From Puniceicoccus vermicola (GTDB lineage Bacteria > Verrucomicrobiota > Verrucomicrobiia > Opitutales > Puniceicoccaceae): a DNA stretch of 64,000 bases. The position numbers and the translations under genes were made by a program. Positions 25,782 through 34,670 of the stretch are shown here, in pieces; position 1 is the stretch's first letter, and every line of letters starts with the position of its first letter. The notes below the pieces were generated by a model that worked only from the letters and a program-made list of their open reading frames with translations, had not been told where the DNA came from and ran no database searches. The stretch covers positions 62,001-126,000 of the forward strand of contig NZ_JACHVA010000102.1 of assembly GCF_014230055.1 (NCBI RefSeq), given 5' to 3'.

Positions 25782-26999
25782 ATGGCACACCCCATCCACA
25801 TCATCAGTTGCGGCACCTGCCGTGAAGATCTGACTCAAGCTTCGGCCGAAGCCGTCCGGCACTGTGACATTCTCTATGGGGGTAAGCGATTGCTGGACTG
25901 GTTCGACGAACCCGGTTTTCGCAAGATCCCCCTGACTGCATCCCTCGACGCCGAGATACAAGATCTGCGAGACCTCAGTGAGGACCACCCAATCGCCGTT
26001 TTGGCTTCGGGAGACTCCCTCTTCTTCGGAATCGCAAGTCGACTGCGCGCAAGCGTTCCTCTCGATCAGCTTGTCATCCACCCCGGAATCAGTGCGATGC
26101 AAGCCGCATCCTCCCGGCTGGCCCTCGATTGGCATCAGGCACGATTTTTCAGCATTCACGGTCGGAACATTCCTCTTCCCTGGAGGCCTATCCTACAAAG
26201 TCCCCTCGCCGTGATCTACGGCGACAACCAACGCTCCCCGTCCTGGATCGCCCAAGAGCTCCTCAGGCGCTACCCCGAATCTGCCAACCGGCAGGCACAT
26301 ATCGCAGAGAATGTGGGATCTCCCGCAGAACGGATCCTCAGCCTCCCCCTCGGGAAGATCCCCGAGCAGGAAACCAGGGGCCTATCGATGCTAATCCTCG
26401 AAGGAAAGAACTCTCGTCAATTCGCCCCCTTGAGCTTGGGTCTCCCCGATGAAACCTACGAACACGAAAACAACCTGATCACCCACCCGGAGATTCGGGC
26501 TATTGCTTTAGCCAAACTGCAGCTACGACCGGGAGTCCTCTGGGATCTCGGCGCCGGAAGTGGTTCGGTCGGATTGGAGGCCGCGGGCCTGGTCGGTCAA
26601 CTCTCGGTTCACAGCGTTGAGAAAGATCCCCAACGCACGGCGATGATCGAGACCAACCGCACCACCCAGGGCTTGAGCGACTTTACGGTATGGAATGAGA
26701 AGATCAGCGTCGCCCTTCCCCAGCTCCCCGACCCTTCCTCGGTCTTTATCGGAGGCGGAGGACGGGAGATTCGTCATCTCGTTGAAACCGCATTTGAGCG
26801 TCTGCAACCCGGAGGGCGAATCGTCGCCACCGCAATCCTCGCCGACAGCGTTGCCCAACTCTCTTCCACCCTACCGGACTCTCGCCTCGAATGGCTCGAG
26901 GTCTCCGTCCGCCGAGCCAAGCCCCTGGCGCACAGCTCGATCATGCAACTCGACAATCCCATTAACCTCTTCGTCTTCGAAAAACCAATAGCCTCGTGA
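25782..26999 (+). CDS. cbiET: Fused cobalt-precorrin-7 C5-methyltransferase / cobalt-precorrin-6B C15-methyltransferase (decarboxylating)
   Basis: About 405 residues from ATG 25782, 4 bp after the previous stop; an in-frame TTG at 25758 would overlap that gene. The N-terminal CbiE half (1-~220) has ILYGGKRLLDWF, VLASGDSLFFGIASR and HPGISAMQAASSRL. The C-terminal CbiT half (~235-405) has the class I SAM site WDLGAGSGSVGLEAA, the acidic end of beta2 in HSVEKDPQR, and VFIGGGGREIRH. Fusion gives the equivalent of aerobic CobL. Its TGA overlaps the GTG of the next gene. Confidence 0.95.
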   Translation: MAHPIHIISCGTCREDLTQASAEAVRHCDILYGGKRLLDWFDEPGFRKIPLTASLDAEIQDLRDLSEDHPIAVLASGDSLFFGIASRLRASVPLDQLVIHPGISAMQAASSRLALDWHQARFFSIHGRNIPLPWRPILQSPLAVIYGDNQRSPSWIAQELLRRYPESANRQAHIAENVGSPAERILSLPLGKIPEQETRGLSMLILEGKNSRQFAPLSLGLPDETYEHENNLITHPEIRAIALAKLQLRPGVLWDLGAGSGSVGLEAAGLVGQLSVHSVEKDPQRTAMIETNRTTQGLSDFTVWNEKISVALPQLPDPSSVFIGGGGREIRHLVETAFERLQPGGRIVATAILADSVAQLSSTLPDSRLEWLEVSVRRAKPLAHSSIMQLDNPINLFVFEKPIAS

Positions 27000-29641
27000 A
27001 ACCTGGAACCATTACTTTCGCCGGAGCCGGCCCTGGCGCTCCCGACCTGCTCACCGTTCGCGTCCACACGGCTATCGCCGAAGCGGACCTCATCGTCTAC
27101 GCCGGTTCTCTCGTCAGCCCCGAGGTCATGGCCCACGCCCGGCCGGACTGCGCAAAGCATGACAGCGCTCCGCTGAATCTTGAGCAAATTACTGATCTCA
27201 TGATCAACGCCGCGAAGGAGGGCAAAAAAGTCCTTCGGCTCCATACCGGTGATCCCTCAATCTACGGGGCGACGGCCGAGCAAATGCGGATTCTCGATCA
27301 AGCCGGCATCACTTACGAAACCATCCCCGGCGTCAGCGCCGCCTTCGCCGCCGCCGCCGCACTGAATGTGGAACTGACCCAACCGGGCATCAGCCAGAGT
27401 ATGACTATCACCCGCCGGGCCGGACGCACTCCCGTCCCCGACGGGGAGGAGCTCTCTTCTTTTGCCGCGCACGGATCCTCCTTAGCTCTGTATCTGAGCA
27501 TCAGCGACATGGCCGGAGTAGTCCAAGACCTGCTCGCGCCCGGAGCCTTTACTCCCGAGACCCCCGCCGCTGTCGTCTACCGGGCCAGCTGGCCGGATGA
27601 AACCATCGTCCGTGGAACCCTCGCCGATATTGCCGAAAAAGTGCAAACTGCGGGCATCCGACGCCAAGCCATAATCCTCGTCGGTGCAGCTCTTCTCGGC
27701 CAGGGGGAGGATTCCCTTCTCTACGCCAAGAATTTTGCCCACGGCTATCGCAACCGCAGCAGCGAGCCCGTCTCGCTCTCCCCTTCCCTCGTGACCCCGT
27801 TTCTTCGCTTCGGAGGGCGGATCGCTCTCTACGGGCTCACCGAAACCGGATGCGAGACCGCACGCTCATTGTCCCGCCTGCTGAATGCCACCGCCTTTAC
27901 CAGCAAAAAGCACTACCAGGAGATGGAGAACGAGATTTGCTTTGACCCACGCCGATTGGCCCCACTGATTGCCCGGAATTGGCGACGCTTTGATGCTCAC
28001 GTCTGTGTTATGGCTTCGGGCATCGTCGTACGGAAAATCGCCCCTCTCCTCGAATCCAAGGAGACCGATCCCGCCGTCGTGGTCCTCGACGAGCAGAAGA
28101 CCTATGCGCAGAGCCTCGTCAGTGGGCATATCGGAGGAGCCAACCGCCTCTGCCAGGACATCTCCCAGCTCACCGGAGCCCAGGCCGTCTTATCTACTGC
28201 ATCCGACGTCCACGGACACACGGCATTTGACGAGCTCTCCGCTACCCGCGGATGGCGTATTGAGAACATGGATTCGCTCAAGGATCTTAACTCGGCCCTC
28301 GTCGAAGGAAAATCCATCGGACTTCTTGGTTTCAGTGAGTCAGAAAGAGCTGTCTACGAAGATCAATCGAACCTCCACCCGATCACAGAGGAATCCCAGC
28401 TCGCCGAAGTCGACGCGCTGGTCACCCTGGATGCCGAACCGCTCCCGGATTTTGCCGGCCCTTGCCTTCGCCTCACCCGCCTACCCTTGGTCGTTGGAGT
28501 AGGCTGCCGAAAAGGAGTCCCCTCCGAAATGATCGCATCGGCAATTCGTGAAACTTGTGCCCGATACGGTCTGGACGAGCCGCGAATCGAGCAGTTGGCT
28601 TCCGTCGAACTCAAGAAGGAGGAACCAGGGATCCTCGCAGTCGCCGAGGCCAACGGGTGGAAAACTCATTTCCTCCCCTCTTCCGAACTCGAGAAGCAGG
28701 CTTCCCCAAACCCTTCAAACTTCGTAGCGAAAACCGTATCGACCCCATCCGTTGCCGAAGCCGCGTGCCTTGCAGTCGGCCAAGGTCGATTACTCGCACC
28801 CAAGCAAAAGCTGGGACCCGTTACCATCTCGATCGGCACAATGGGGCCACTGACCCTCCGCCAGGGCGCAGCATCCAACTCGGCGGACGCCCGAGGAAAG
28901 ATCGTGGCCATCGGAATCGGCCCAGGAACGCGGGCGGGTATGACCCATGAAGCGGAAGATGCCATTCGCTACGCCGACTGCGTTGTCGGATACAGTTCTT
29001 ACTGCCGCCAAGTCGAGTGGCTCACCGGCAAAGAAAATGTCTTCTCGACCGGCATGCGCTCGGAAATCGAACGTTGTGATGAAGCCGTTCGCCGTGCCGC
29101 TGACGGAAAGACGGTGGCCCTCATCTGTTCCGGAGATGCTGGAGTATATGGCATGGCCGGATTGGCTCTGGAACGAGTCGAGGTTCTCGGCGAACTTCAA
29201 AGAGTCGACGTGGAAGTCATCGCCGGAGTGACGTCCTCCTGTTCCGCAGCAGCAGCTGTCGGAGCACCGTTGATGAATGACTTCGCCACGGTGAGTCTCT
29301 CCGATCTGCTAACACCCCGCGAAATCATCGAAAAGCGTATCGATGCCGTCGTCACTTCCGGTATGGCCTGCGCTCTCTACAATCCCCGCAGTCGAAAACG
29401 GCAAGCGCTCCTCGACGAGGTCTTGGCAAAGTTCTCCGCCGCCCGCGGAGAGCAGACACCCACCGCGATTGTTCGCGATGCGGGTCGTCCGAAGGAGTGG
29501 TCCTGGGTGGGCCCCCTTTGCGATATGCCAATCGAAGAAATCAACATGACCACCATGGTCCTGATCGGAAATGAGCAATCCCTCATCAGCAATGGTCGCT
29601 TCTACACGCGCCGCGGATACGAGAAAAAAGAAAGTTACTGA
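26996..29641 (+). CDS. cbiFGH: Triple fusion CbiF-CbiG-CbiH (C11-methyltransferase, cobalt-precorrin-5A hydrolase, C17-methyltransferase)
   Basis: One 881-residue chain carries three consecutive ring-contraction steps. CbiF (1-~255): FAGAGPGAPDLLTVR, HTGDPSIYGATAEQM, IPGVSAAFAAAAALN. CbiG (~265-625): the N-terminal half IALYGLTETGCETA and VMASGIVVRKIAPLL, the conserved SGHIGGANRLC, and the C-terminal domain starting LVVGVGCRKGVPSE at ~498. CbiH (~632-881): VAIGIGPGTRAGMTHEAEDA, ICSGDAGVYGMAGL, NDFATVSLSDLLTP. Co-linear substrates (cobalt-precorrin-3, -4, -5A) suggest channelling. Order in the chain is F-G-H whereas reaction order is H-F-G. Start is the GTG at 26996 overlapping the cbiET stop. 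Confidence 0.95.
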   Translation: MKPGTITFAGAGPGAPDLLTVRVHTAIAEADLIVYAGSLVSPEVMAHARPDCAKHDSAPLNLEQITDLMINAAKEGKKVLRLHTGDPSIYGATAEQMRILDQAGITYETIPGVSAAFAAAAALNVELTQPGISQSMTITRRAGRTPVPDGEELSSFAAHGSSLALYLSISDMAGVVQDLLAPGAFTPETPAAVVYRASWPDETIVRGTLADIAEKVQTAGIRRQAIILVGAALLGQGEDSLLYAKNFAHGYRNRSSEPVSLSPSLVTPFLRFGGRIALYGLTETGCETARSLSRLLNATAFTSKKHYQEMENEICFDPRRLAPLIARNWRRFDAHVCVMASGIVVRKIAPLLESKETDPAVVVLDEQKTYAQSLVSGHIGGANRLCQDISQLTGAQAVLSTASDVHGHTAFDELSATRGWRIENMDSLKDLNSALVEGKSIGLLGFSESERAVYEDQSNLHPITEESQLAEVDALVTLDAEPLPDFAGPCLRLTRLPLVVGVGCRKGVPSEMIASAIRETCARYGLDEPRIEQLASVELKKEEPGILAVAEANGWKTHFLPSSELEKQASPNPSNFVAKTVSTPSVAEAACLAVGQGRLLAPKQKLGPVTISIGTMGPLTLRQGAASNSADARGKIVAIGIGPGTRAGMTHEAEDAIRYADCVVGYSSYCRQVEWLTGKENVFSTGMRSEIERCDEAVRRAADGKTVALICSGDAGVYGMAGLALERVEVLGELQRVDVEVIAGVTSSCSAAAAVGAPLMNDFATVSLSDLLTPREIIEKRIDAVVTSGMACALYNPRSRKRQALLDEVLAKFSAARGEQTPTAIVRDAGRPKEWSWVGPLCDMPIEEINMTTMVLIGNEQSLISNGRFYTRRGYEKKESY

Positions 29642-29644
29642 TTC

Positions 29645-31024
29645 ATGACCCCGGCCTTCCATCGTTTTTGCATCGCCGGCACCCAATCCGGTGCGGGAAA
29701 GACTACCGTCTCTCTCGGGCTCATGGCCGCCCTGCGAAAACGAGGATTTCGGGTTCAACCGTTCAAATGTGGCCCCGATTATATCGACACGGGTCATCAT
29801 CGCCACGCCGCTGGGGTGCGTTCCCGCAATCTAGATAGCTGGATGATGCCCGCAAAAGCGGTGAGAGATTCATTCGCCAGAGGGAGCACCCAGGCAGACG
29901 TCGCAATCTGTGAGGGGGTCATGGGTCTTTTCGACGGGGCCAGCCCGACCGAACTCAGTGGCAGCTCAGCAGAAATCGCCAAGCTGATCGATTCCCCGGT
30001 CGTCCTAGTCGTCAACGCCCGGGCCATGTCCCGATCAATCGCGGCTCTGGTGGCGGGCTTCACCCATTTCGAGCCGGGAGTGAATATCTGCGGAGTCATC
30101 GCTAACCAAGTCGGCAGCGAACACCATGCCTCGCTTCTTCGTGAAGCCCTCGCTTCTTCAAGTCTCCCTCCTCTGCTCGGATGGCTCCCTCGTGATCCAC
30201 AGTTTTCACTGCCCGAAAGACACCTCGGATTGATTGCCGACACCGAGGCGAATTCCCTCCAAGAGCGAATCGAGGTTCTCGCGAAGGCAATGGAGCGTTA
30301 CATCGATCTCGATCTCCTTCTCTCCACGACAAGCGGAAGCAGGCCCAGCCTCCTGAATCCCCATCCGCCCCGTCCTACCCGCGACCTCCGGCTCGGTCTC
30401 GCCCGTGATCCGGCCTTTCACTTCTACTACGAAGACAATCTCGATGCCCTCCGGTCGAAGGGAGTCGAACTGATCGAGTTTTCTCCCCTGCAAGATGGAT
30501 CCCTCCCCCGTGATTTGAATGGTCTCTACTTCGGCGGGGGCTTTCCCGAACAGTTTGCCCAGGAGCTCTCGAGCAACCAGCCGATGCTGGAAAGTATCCG
30601 AAATTTTGCCCAGCAGGATCGACCCATCTTCGCCGAATGTGGAGGGTTTATGTACCTGTGCCGGGAAATCCGGATGCCGGATGGAACAACCTGGCCTCTC
30701 TCGGGAATCATCCCAGGGGACTGCTTGATGCGAGAGAAACGCCAGCGTCTCGGATACAGTCAAGCGACGACACGGACTGGGAGCCTCTTCGGCCCCATGG
30801 GCACCCGATTGAGGGGTCATCGTTTCCACTGGTCGGAAGTCATCCTTGATTCGGGCATCGACCCTCTTTTCCACCTCGAAAGCGCGCGGGGAATCCCGGA
30901 GCCGGAAGTGGGAATTCAATACGATTCGATCTCCGCCTCCTATTTTCATCCCCATTTCGCCTCCAACCCGGAGGCGCTTGATGCTTGGGTCGAAGCCTTA
31001 TCCCGAACCGAAGCCCCCGTATGA
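29645..31024 (+). CDS. cbiA: Cobyrinate a,c-diamide synthase
   Basis: ATP- and glutamine-dependent amidation of the a and c carboxylates of cobyrinate. 459 residues. The N-terminal dethiobiotin-synthetase-like domain has a P-loop in AGTQSGAGKTTVSLG and the adjacent PFKCGPDYIDTGHH. The C-terminal class I glutaminase domain has GGFPEQFAQEL and the catalytic cysteine in AECGGFMYLC, with a late histidine in SYFHPHFASNP. Family length is ~460. It starts 3 bp after cbiFGH, and its TGA overlaps the cobO ATG (ATGA). Confidence 0.95.
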   Translation: MTPAFHRFCIAGTQSGAGKTTVSLGLMAALRKRGFRVQPFKCGPDYIDTGHHRHAAGVRSRNLDSWMMPAKAVRDSFARGSTQADVAICEGVMGLFDGASPTELSGSSAEIAKLIDSPVVLVVNARAMSRSIAALVAGFTHFEPGVNICGVIANQVGSEHHASLLREALASSSLPPLLGWLPRDPQFSLPERHLGLIADTEANSLQERIEVLAKAMERYIDLDLLLSTTSGSRPSLLNPHPPRPTRDLRLGLARDPAFHFYYEDNLDALRSKGVELIEFSPLQDGSLPRDLNGLYFGGGFPEQFAQELSSNQPMLESIRNFAQQDRPIFAECGGFMYLCREIRMPDGTTWPLSGIIPGDCLMREKRQRLGYSQATTRTGSLFGPMGTRLRGHRFHWSEVILDSGIDPLFHLESARGIPEPEVGIQYDSISASYFHPHFASNPEALDAWVEALSRTEAPV

Positions 31025-31551
31025 GCGCGGAATCAAAACGTCACTACCTGCATCTCTACACGGGCAACGGTAAGGGCAAAACAACCGCTGCCTCCGGTTT
31101 AGTTCTGCGCGGGGTCGCACAAGGGTGGAAGGTATTTTTCGGCCAATTCATCAAGAACAGCCCGAGCGGAGAGATCTCCTTATTGAGAGAGCGCTTTCCG
31201 GAGGTGACGGTCGAACAATTCGGTAGAGGCTTCTTTCTCCGCCGTGCGCCCGAGCCCGCAGACCTCGAGGCAGCGGTGAACGGCTTGCAAAGACTGCAAA
31301 AGGTAGCCGAAGCCGAAGAGCACCGAATGATCGTCGCTGACGAGCTCCTGATCGCTTTGAAATACGAGTTGATCAGCCCATCTGCGGTGCTCCACCTGGC
31401 GGATACCTGCAGCACCCGGGCCGAGCTAATATTTACCGGACGCTATGCCCCGGATTGGCTCATCGAGAGAGCAGACCTGGTCTCCGAGATCCAACCCTTA
31501 AAGCACTACTATCAAGCCGGAGTTCCGGCGCGAAAGGGAATTGAGCGATGA
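31021..31551 (+). CDS. cobO: Cob(I)alamin / corrinoid adenosyltransferase (CobO/BtuR type)
   Basis: Transfers the adenosyl group of ATP to the Co(I) corrinoid. 176 residues from the ATG at 31021, which overlaps the cbiA stop. The reversed P-loop LYTGNGKGKTTAASGL lies near residue 14, followed by FGQFIKNSPSGE, VADELLIALKYELI and FTGRYAPDWLIERADLVSEI, the CobA/BtuR/CobO pattern. It supplies the adenosylated substrate required by CobQ, CobU and, if the identification is right, the downstream CbiR-like protein. Stop overlaps the next gene by 4 bp. Confidence 0.95.
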   Translation: MSAESKRHYLHLYTGNGKGKTTAASGLVLRGVAQGWKVFFGQFIKNSPSGEISLLRERFPEVTVEQFGRGFFLRRAPEPADLEAAVNGLQRLQKVAEAEEHRMIVADELLIALKYELISPSAVLHLADTCSTRAELIFTGRYAPDWLIERADLVSEIQPLKHYYQAGVPARKGIER

Positions 31552-32351
31552 ATGCGCCTCCACCATTTCGCGTGGGGACGACCTCCTTCATCATCCCGGC
31601 CGACTACGGACCCAATATTCAGTTCCTTGCGGGGAAGACCGAGGACATCGCCCTCCTCTTCTTCGAGTCTCTCAAACCGAACACTGAACTGAGCTGGCTT
31701 GAAGAAGCCCGCACCCTTCAAGACCGCCATGACTTAACGTTCACGGTGCACCTGCCAGCCGACATACGCCTGGCATCGACCCGGGAATCTCTTCGAGCCC
31801 AAGCGATAGCCTCCTGTGAGACCATCATGCGAATGCTGGCTCCACTCCAACCCAAGGCCTATGTCTGCCATGCCGATGGGGATTCAGAACAGCCTCTCAA
31901 TCGATCTGAACTCACCGCCCTCTCCCGATCTCTCATCCGCCTGGGAGAATGCTGCGGAGATGCTTCCCGGATCTGTGTCGAGAACGTCCGCGAATCCCAC
32001 GACACTCTCCGACCGGCGCTTCAAGATAGCGGAGCCTCGATCTGCTACGACCTCGGCCACGCTATACTTCGTGATCAACCTGTGCTCCAAGAGCTGCGAC
32101 AATGGCTGCCGCACTGCCGGGTCCTCCATCTTCATGGGGTCAAAGAGGGGAGGGATCATCACCCTTTGTCTGAACTCCCCCCCCATCTACTCCAAGAAGT
32201 TCTGGAAATCTTCGGCTCCCCGGAAGGACCCCCGAACAGGACCCTTACCCTGGAACTATTCCACCGGGATCGCTGGGAATCCTCCGTGAGAACTTTGAAT
32301 GCGATGCTTGCGGAGATGAACCGACTCCGACCGAAAGAAGTCACCCGATGA
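31548..32351 (+). CDS. cbiR: CbiR-like TIM-barrel protein (putative cobamide-remodelling hydrolase)
   Basis: 267 residues with an AP-endonuclease-2/xylose-isomerase-like TIM barrel. Putative metal and acid residues lie at strand ends: the histidine in FTVHLPAD, glutamate in CVENVRES, Asp/His in CYDLGHAIL, histidine in VLHLHGVKEG and glutamate in LTLELFHRD. In Verrucomicrobiota the known B12-linked member of this superfamily is Akkermansia CbiR, which hydrolyses a cobamide to AdoCbi-phosphate so that a new lower ligand can be attached. Its place between cobO and cobU, coupled by 4-bp overlaps on both sides, fits that role. The name rests on fold, context and phylum, not on an alignment. An unrelated sugar-phosphate isomerase role is the main alternative. 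Confidence 0.65.
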   Translation: MNAPPPFRVGTTSFIIPADYGPNIQFLAGKTEDIALLFFESLKPNTELSWLEEARTLQDRHDLTFTVHLPADIRLASTRESLRAQAIASCETIMRMLAPLQPKAYVCHADGDSEQPLNRSELTALSRSLIRLGECCGDASRICVENVRESHDTLRPALQDSGASICYDLGHAILRDQPVLQELRQWLPHCRVLHLHGVKEGRDHHPLSELPPHLLQEVLEIFGSPEGPPNRTLTLELFHRDRWESSVRTLNAMLAEMNRLRPKEVTR

Positions 32352-32869
32352 ATCCTGTTATCTACATTTCCGGAGGCTGCCGCAGCGGAAAGAGCCGCTA
32401 TGCTGAAACACGCGCGAACGAGTTCGCTGCGCCACGGGCCTATATCGCCACCGCCGAGATCTTCGACGAGGAAATGCGGGAGAGGGTCCGCCTCCACCGC
32501 GAGCAGCGCGGCAATGCATTCCACACGGTCGAGGCCCCGGTCCGCCTCGCCGAAGCTCTGCGTTCACTACCCGCCGCAACCAACGTTGCTCTCGTTGACT
32601 GCCTAACGGTCTGGCTCGGAAACCTAATGCACCATCGGGGTGAAGACTTCTCGGAAGACTGCCAAGAGATCCATGCACTTCTCAAGCTGCTTCAGGACCC
32701 ACCCTGCTCGATCATCCTCGTTAGCAACGAACTCGGAATGGGCATTGTCCCTGAGAATGCACTGGCTCGCCGTTTTCGCGATGTCGCCGGACGCCTCAAT
32801 CAACGAGTTGCCGCAGTCGCGAGCGAAGCCTATGTCACTGTGAGCGGGATACCTCTTCAATTGAAATAG
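32348..32869 (+). CDS. cobU: Adenosylcobinamide kinase / adenosylcobinamide-phosphate guanylyltransferase
   Basis: Bifunctional activation of (adenosyl)cobinamide to AdoCbi-GDP. 173 residues, standard. The P-loop is YISGGCRSGKSRYAE at the N-terminus. The guanylylated histidine region is RVRLHREQRGNAFHTVE. The Walker-B-like VDCLTVWLGNLM and ILVSNELGMGIVP complete the family pattern. ATGA overlap with the CbiR-like gene; cobT follows after 7 bp. It would process AdoCbi-P whether made de novo by CbiB or released by CbiR. Confidence 0.95.
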   Translation: MNPVIYISGGCRSGKSRYAETRANEFAAPRAYIATAEIFDEEMRERVRLHREQRGNAFHTVEAPVRLAEALRSLPAATNVALVDCLTVWLGNLMHHRGEDFSEDCQEIHALLKLLQDPPCSIILVSNELGMGIVPENALARRFRDVAGRLNQRVAAVASEAYVTVSGIPLQLK

Positions 32870-32876
32870 CCAAACC

Positions 32877-33971
32877 ATGATCCAAGAAACCATCGCCAAA
32901 ATTCAGCCGGTTGATTCCACTCTGGCACCCGCGGTTCAGAATCATCTCGACGACCTGATAAAACCACGGGGCAGCCTGGGGATGCTCGAGCGATTGGCCA
33001 AACGATTCGTCCTCGCCACGGGGAACCCGCATCCGTCTGCCAAGAAAAAGCGGATCTGCGTCTTCGCCGCCGATCACGGAGTGGTCGACGAAGGGCTCAC
33101 TTTTACCGGATCCGAATTTACGCCGCTGATCGTTGGCAACATGATTGAGGGAAAATCCGGAGTCAGCATTTTCAGCCAGCACGTGGGATCCGAACTGGAG
33201 GTGGTCGACGTGGGGATCAACGCCGACGTCAGCGGTATGAAGAAGCTCCTGCAGCGCAAGATCGCTCTTGGAACCCGTAATCTCGCCCGGGAGCCCGCGA
33301 TGACCTCGGATGAGTGCGCACGTGCCATCGCAGTGGGCATCGAAAGGGCCAATGCCGCTGCCGATGACGGCATCCAACTCTTGGGAACCGGAGAGATGGG
33401 TATCGGCAACACCACTCCGTCCTCTGCGATTCTGGCCGCCCTCCTCCCCAGTTCCGTCCGGGAAGTGACCGGCCCTGGGGCCGGGCTCAAGAATGACGAA
33501 GCGCTGGAGCACAAGATCGAGGTCATCGAGCGTGCGCTTCTCCTCCATCAAAAAGCGCTTCAGGATCCTTTCCAAACTTTGGCCGCCGTGGGCGGACTGG
33601 AGATCGCCGCACTCACCGGACTCTGCCTCGGAGCCGCAGCCCGGCGGCTGCCGGTTGTCATCGATGGCTTCATCGCTTCCGCTGCCGCTCTCGTTGCTTT
33701 TCGTCTCAGCAGCAGCGTTGCCGACTACCTTTTCTACTCGCACCGTTCAGCAGAACCGGGTCACGACACCTTTGCCCGTGAATTGGGAGTCGAGCCCATC
33801 CTTCAACTGGGCATGCGCCTCGGCGAGGGAACTGGAGCCGCACTCGCAATGAACATCATCGAAGCCTCGCTGAAAATGTATACGGAGATGCCGACCTTCA
33901 GTTCCTTCAAAGTCGAAAACACCAATCACGCCCGATGCTTTCCGGCCTCGTCACAGCCCTGCGTCTACTAA
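32877..33971 (+). CDS. cobT: Nicotinate-nucleotide:5,6-dimethylbenzimidazole phosphoribosyltransferase
   Basis: Makes alpha-ribazole phosphate, the activated lower ligand. 364 residues. Diagnostic blocks are KPRGSLGMLERLAKR, VFAADHGVVDEGLT, GEMGIGNTTPSSAI, and the catalytic glutamate in QLGMRLGEGTGAALAM. No bluB, bza or ThiC-like gene for base synthesis lies in this window, so the lower base is imported, made elsewhere, or obtained by remodelling. The stop lies 37 bp inside cobS, a longer overlap than elsewhere in the operon. Confidence 0.96.
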   Translation: MIQETIAKIQPVDSTLAPAVQNHLDDLIKPRGSLGMLERLAKRFVLATGNPHPSAKKKRICVFAADHGVVDEGLTFTGSEFTPLIVGNMIEGKSGVSIFSQHVGSELEVVDVGINADVSGMKKLLQRKIALGTRNLAREPAMTSDECARAIAVGIERANAAADDGIQLLGTGEMGIGNTTPSSAILAALLPSSVREVTGPGAGLKNDEALEHKIEVIERALLLHQKALQDPFQTLAAVGGLEIAALTGLCLGAAARRLPVVIDGFIASAAALVAFRLSSSVADYLFYSHRSAEPGHDTFARELGVEPILQLGMRLGEGTGAALAMNIIEASLKMYTEMPTFSSFKVENTNHARCFPASSQPCVY

Positions 33972-34663
33972 GCATCCTGCCGATTCCCGGACGGGAGGCA
34001 CGGAACTTCTGTGACGGACTTTATTGGTATCCGCTCGCTGGTTTCATTCTCGGCGCACTGGTAACCGGTGTTTCCTGGTCCATCCTCTTGGTAGTCCCCC
34101 AATGGCCGGAACTCTCCGCGTTTGTCGCCCTCGCCTGCACCGTCATCGTGACCCGCGGCCTCCATCTCGACGGGGTGGCCGACTGCGCGGATGGATTCTG
34201 GGGCGAGCACACCCCAGAAAGGCGCTTGGAGATCATGAAAGACTCGAGGACTGGCGCGTTCGGGGTCATCGCATTGATTCTCATCCTCCTTGCCAAATCA
34301 GTCTTCTACACACGGATCTTTACCGAAGAGAATTACTGGCTAATCCCCCTCGCATTCGCAGTCTCCCGCTTCACGCTCACCGTCTTGGCACTTTGCTTTC
34401 GCTACCCGCGCAAGGTCGGAACTGCTGCGACCATCGTCCAAGGCGCCCACCTTCGGCATCTACTGGGAGCGACCGCTCTCACCCTCCTCCTCGGGATTTA
34501 CGCACCTCTCGCAGTTCTGCCGATATTCTTTGTCGGCCTCTTGATTGCGGTAAGCCTGGGATTCCTCGCCCGCTCGCGCATCCAAGGAGTTACCGGTGAC
34601 GTTTTCGGAGCTGCCTGCGAACTCTCGGAACTCGGAGGTCTTCTCGTCATCGCATTACTCTGA
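33935..34663 (+). CDS. cobS: Adenosylcobinamide-GDP ribazoletransferase (cobalamin-5'-phosphate synthase)
   Basis: Integral membrane enzyme joining AdoCbi-GDP and alpha-ribazole (phosphate). 242 residues. The N-terminus MLSGLVTALRLLSILPIPG is typical; the active site is LHLDGVADCADGFWG (DGxxDxxDG), followed by RRLEIMKDSRTGAFG. Five to six hydrophobic segments are visible. The ATG at 33935 lies 37 bp inside cobT; the start is supported by the conserved N-terminal helix that begins there. Confidence 0.95.
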   Translation: MLSGLVTALRLLSILPIPGREARNFCDGLYWYPLAGFILGALVTGVSWSILLVVPQWPELSAFVALACTVIVTRGLHLDGVADCADGFWGEHTPERRLEIMKDSRTGAFGVIALILILLAKSVFYTRIFTEENYWLIPLAFAVSRFTLTVLALCFRYPRKVGTAATIVQGAHLRHLLGATALTLLLGIYAPLAVLPIFFVGLLIAVSLGFLARSRIQGVTGDVFGAACELSELGGLLVIALL

Positions 34664-34670
34664 CACCACG

